From the NCBI GenBank assembly GCA_029861675.1, contig JAOTYV010000265.1, positions 1 through 6,665 of the forward strand: a stretch of 6,665 nt of DNA, in the 5' to 3' direction. The number at the start of each line of letters is the position of its first letter. Position 1 is the stretch's first letter. The position numbers and the translations under genes were made by a program. The notes under the pieces were generated by a model, which was not told the origin of the DNA, searched no databases, and worked only from the letters and a program-made list of their open reading frames with translations. Positions 5,119-6,665 of the stretch are shown here, one piece after another. This DNA comes from Alphaproteobacteria bacterium (GTDB taxonomy: Bacteria; Pseudomonadota; Alphaproteobacteria; UBA8366).

Positions 5119-6417
5119 CTAGGCCGCCTCCAACAGCAGCGCGCCGCCTTGGCCGCCGCCGATACAAATGGCGGCGATACCGCGTTTCACGCCCTTCCGG
5201 CGCAAGACATGCAACAAATGCAGCGTGATGCGTGCGCCGCTCGACCCGACCGGGTGACCGACGCTGATCGCGCCGCCGTCGAGATTGAGGCGCGCCTGGT
5301 CCAGCGTTCCCATCGCATCCCGCAGACCCAGGTTATCACGGCAATAGTCACGATCCTGCCATGCCGCAATACAGGCTAGGACCTGGGCGGCGAAGGCTTC
5401 GTTTATTTCCCAGGCATCCACATCGTCCAAGGCGAGATCGTGCCTTTGAAGGATCGGCGTCGCCGCATGGACCGGGCCGAGCCCCATCTGCGCGGGATCG
5501 AGCGCGGCCCATTCGCTATCGACAATGCGGCCGAGCGGCTTGAGGCGATGCCGTGTCAGCGCGTCTTCGGAGGCGAGGATCAGCCATGCGGCGCCGTCGG
5601 TGATTTGCGAGCTGTTTCCCGGCGTAACGGTGCCGAAGGGCCGTTCGAAGGCCGGACGGAGCTTGCCGAGGGCTTCCATGCTGTTGTTTGGGCGCACCCC
5701 GTCGTCGTGCTCGTAATAGCCCCCGCGTGTGTCGAATATCGGTTCGATTTCGGTCAGATCACCGGCGTCCTGCGCCCGTGCGGTGCGCTGATGACTTTCG
5801 AGGGCCAGCGCATCCATGTCTTCGCGGCTGATGTCGAATTTGGCGCTCAGAACCTCGGCGGTCTGGCCCATGTTGAGGGCGACCACCGGATCGGTCAGCC
5901 CCTTGATCAATCCGATAACCGGAGCCAGGAATCCCGGGCGAAAGCGGGCGGCAACCGCCAGTTTCGCCCAGATGCTGCGGGCGCCATTCAAATCCGCGAG
6001 CCAGCCGACCATCTGGTCGTTGAACAGGATGGGGGAATGGCTGAGCGCTTCGCTGCCGCCGGCGAGGATCAGGTCCGCCCGGCCGTCCGCGATCGAGCGC
6101 GCCGCCGTTTCCACCGACTGCATGCCCGACGCGCAGTTGCGCTGCACGGTCCATGCCGGCACGCGCTCGCCGCAGCCCAGACGCAAGGCGGCGATGCGCG
6201 CGGGATTGACCTCATCCGCCCGCGGCGACACGCAGCCGAGAATGACCTCGTCGAGCGCGTCCGCGGCAAAGGGCTGGCGCAACAGGAGAGGCCGCCCGGC
6301 CGCGACCGCGAGGTCAACCGGCGTAAACGGTCCCGGGCGCCCGCGCGCCTTCAGAAAGGGGGTTCGGCTGCCGTCTACTACATAGACAGGACGGCGGCCA
6401 TGTCCTTGTTCTGAGAT
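5119..6417 (-). CDS. fadI: 3-ketoacyl-CoA thiolase (acetyl-CoA acyltransferase), FadI type, with an apparent ATC start
   Basis: This enzyme cleaves 3-ketoacyl-CoA with CoA to acetyl-CoA and a shortened acyl-CoA, the last step of beta-oxidation. Read from ATC 6417 the product is 432 aa, matching FadI (about 436 aa). Catalytic residues are the nucleophile Cys95 (QRNCASGMQ), His388 (SVGHPVGSSGAR) and Cys418 (AICIGGGQGG), with NEAFA at 339-343. The conserved N-terminus PVYVVDGSRTPFLKARGRPG is encoded between about 6390 and 6334. In this frame there is no ATG, GTG or TTG from the upstream stop at 6622-6624 down to TTG 6282. Starting at 6282 would remove 45 residues, including the conserved first strand and RTPF motif, leaving 387 aa. 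ATC 6417 is preceded by AAGGAG at 7 bases. The start is therefore a rare non-AUG codon or a sequence error. The gene would overlap fadE by 40 bases and precedes fadJ by 43 bases. Family assignment is firm; the exact start is not. Confidence 0.9.
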   Translation of the reverse strand: MSEQGHGRRPVYVVDGSRTPFLKARGRPGPFTPVDLAVAAGRPLLLRQPFAADALDEVILGCVSPRADEVNPARIAALRLGCGERVPAWTVQRNCASGMQSVETAARSIADGRADLILAGGSEALSHSPILFNDQMVGWLADLNGARSIWAKLAVAARFRPGFLAPVIGLIKGLTDPVVALNMGQTAEVLSAKFDISREDMDALALESHQRTARAQDAGDLTEIEPIFDTRGGYYEHDDGVRPNNSMEALGKLRPAFERPFGTVTPGNSSQITDGAAWLILASEDALTRHRLKPLGRIVDSEWAALDPAQMGLGPVHAATPILQRHDLALDDVDAWEINEAFAAQVLACIAAWQDRDYCRDNLGLRDAMGTLDQARLNLDGGAISVGHPVGSSGARITLHLLHVLRRKGVKRGIAAICIGGGQGGALLLEAA

Positions 6418-6665
6418 TGCAATGCTCCTTTGCCAATATCTTCCGGCGCAAAATCGTCGACCATAATGGCGGCCCGGGCCGCCTGGGCCGCTTCGGTAAG
6501 CAGGGCGGCTTCGGACTCGGAAATTAAACCCGCCGCCAAGCCTTCCTCGATGGAACCGAGCGCGCTGTCGCGTAACCGGCGTTCGATCGGTTCGGCGGCG
6601 ATCATCCGTTCCAGTGCGTATTCAAGACGGCCGGTGATATCATCCTTATTGGCCGAGACAAAGAT
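6378..6665 (-). CDS. fadE: Acyl-CoA dehydrogenase, FadE type, C-terminal fragment (cut by window edge)
   Basis: Only the last 95 codons lie in the window; the frame is open through base 6665, so the gene continues to the right. FadE-type flavoproteins make trans-2-enoyl-CoA from acyl-CoA, the first oxidation of the beta-oxidation spiral, and are about 800 aa long. The visible part resembles the C-terminal region typical of FadE (DUF1974), with GRLEYALERMIAAEPIERR, then an LAAGLISESEAALL helix pair and the characteristic AIMVDDFAPEDIGK near the end. Catalytic and FAD-binding residues are outside the window. The last 13 or so codons (after GALQ) overlap the thiolase start and look unconserved. 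Position directly upstream of fadI and fadJ supports a beta-oxidation operon. An ATG at 6605 is internal, not a gene start. Confidence 0.8.
   Translation of the reverse strand: MFVSANKDDITGRLEYALERMIAAEPIERRLRDSALGSIEEGLAAGLISESEAALLTEAAQAARAAIMVDDFAPEDIGKGALQSQNKDMAAVLSM
6425..6430 (-). promoter_or_regulatory. Ribosome binding site of the thiolase gene, pointing to an ATC start
   Basis: AAGGAG on the minus strand, inside the 3' end of fadE, stands 7 bases before ATC 6415-6417 in the thiolase frame. It is 1 base before the in-frame ATT 6421-6423, which is too close. Its position is where the ribosome site is expected given the conserved thiolase N-terminus. Confidence 0.6.

Noticed and set aside
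5119..6282. Thiolase starting at TTG 6282
   Set aside because: This would cut the conserved N-terminal strand and RTPF motif, which are present in frame upstream, and give 387 aa where the FadI family has about 430.
5440..6414. Long open frame on the plus strand opposite the thiolase gene (324 codons)
   Set aside because: It mirrors a strongly conserved thiolase on the other strand. Its translation is Arg/Gly/Ala-rich with no recognisable domain, as expected for an antisense shadow in GC-rich DNA.

Overview
The window looks like chromosomal DNA from a GC-rich proteobacterium, most likely an alphaproteobacterium. This is inferred from the GC-rich codon use of the metabolic genes, the fadE-fadI-fadJ type arrangement, and the abundance of NarL/FixJ-type regulators. 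I cannot name a genus. No rRNA, tRNA, insertion sequence, CRISPR array or phage gene was recognised.

Left part (1-2957), regulators: there are three genes for LuxR-type helix-turn-helix regulators with N-terminal receiver or receiver-like domains. Gene 1 (+, ends 1001) and gene 2 (-, 1030-1698) converge, with only 28 bases between their stops. Gene 2 and gene 3 (+, 2167-2808) diverge from a 468-base AT-rich intergenic region full of palindromes. The receiver domains form a series. Gene 3 has the full canonical phosphorylation site. Gene 2 keeps the phospho-acceptor Asp and the Lys but has lost the acidic pair and the Thr/Ser. Gene 1 has lost every one of these residues. No histidine kinase lies in the window.

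Right part (2958-6665), fatty acid beta-oxidation: three genes on the minus strand, read right to left, encode the C-terminal end of a FadE-type acyl-CoA dehydrogenase (cut by the window edge), a FadI-type 3-ketoacyl-CoA thiolase, and a FadJ/FadB-type bifunctional enoyl-CoA hydratase / 3-hydroxyacyl-CoA dehydrogenase. Together they would cover all the core steps of the beta-oxidation spiral: FadE oxidises the acyl-CoA, FadJ hydrates the enoyl-CoA and oxidises the 3-hydroxyacyl-CoA, and FadI cleaves off acetyl-CoA. They are close enough (overlap, then a 43-base gap) to be one operon.

The most unusual single observation is that the thiolase gene has no ATG, GTG or TTG where its conserved N-terminus begins. 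The best-placed start is an ATC codon 7 bases after a good Shine-Dalgarno sequence, inside the end of fadE. This is either non-AUG initiation or a sequence error. The second is the three-step decay of receiver chemistry in neighbouring regulators. The rest of the window reads as ordinary.
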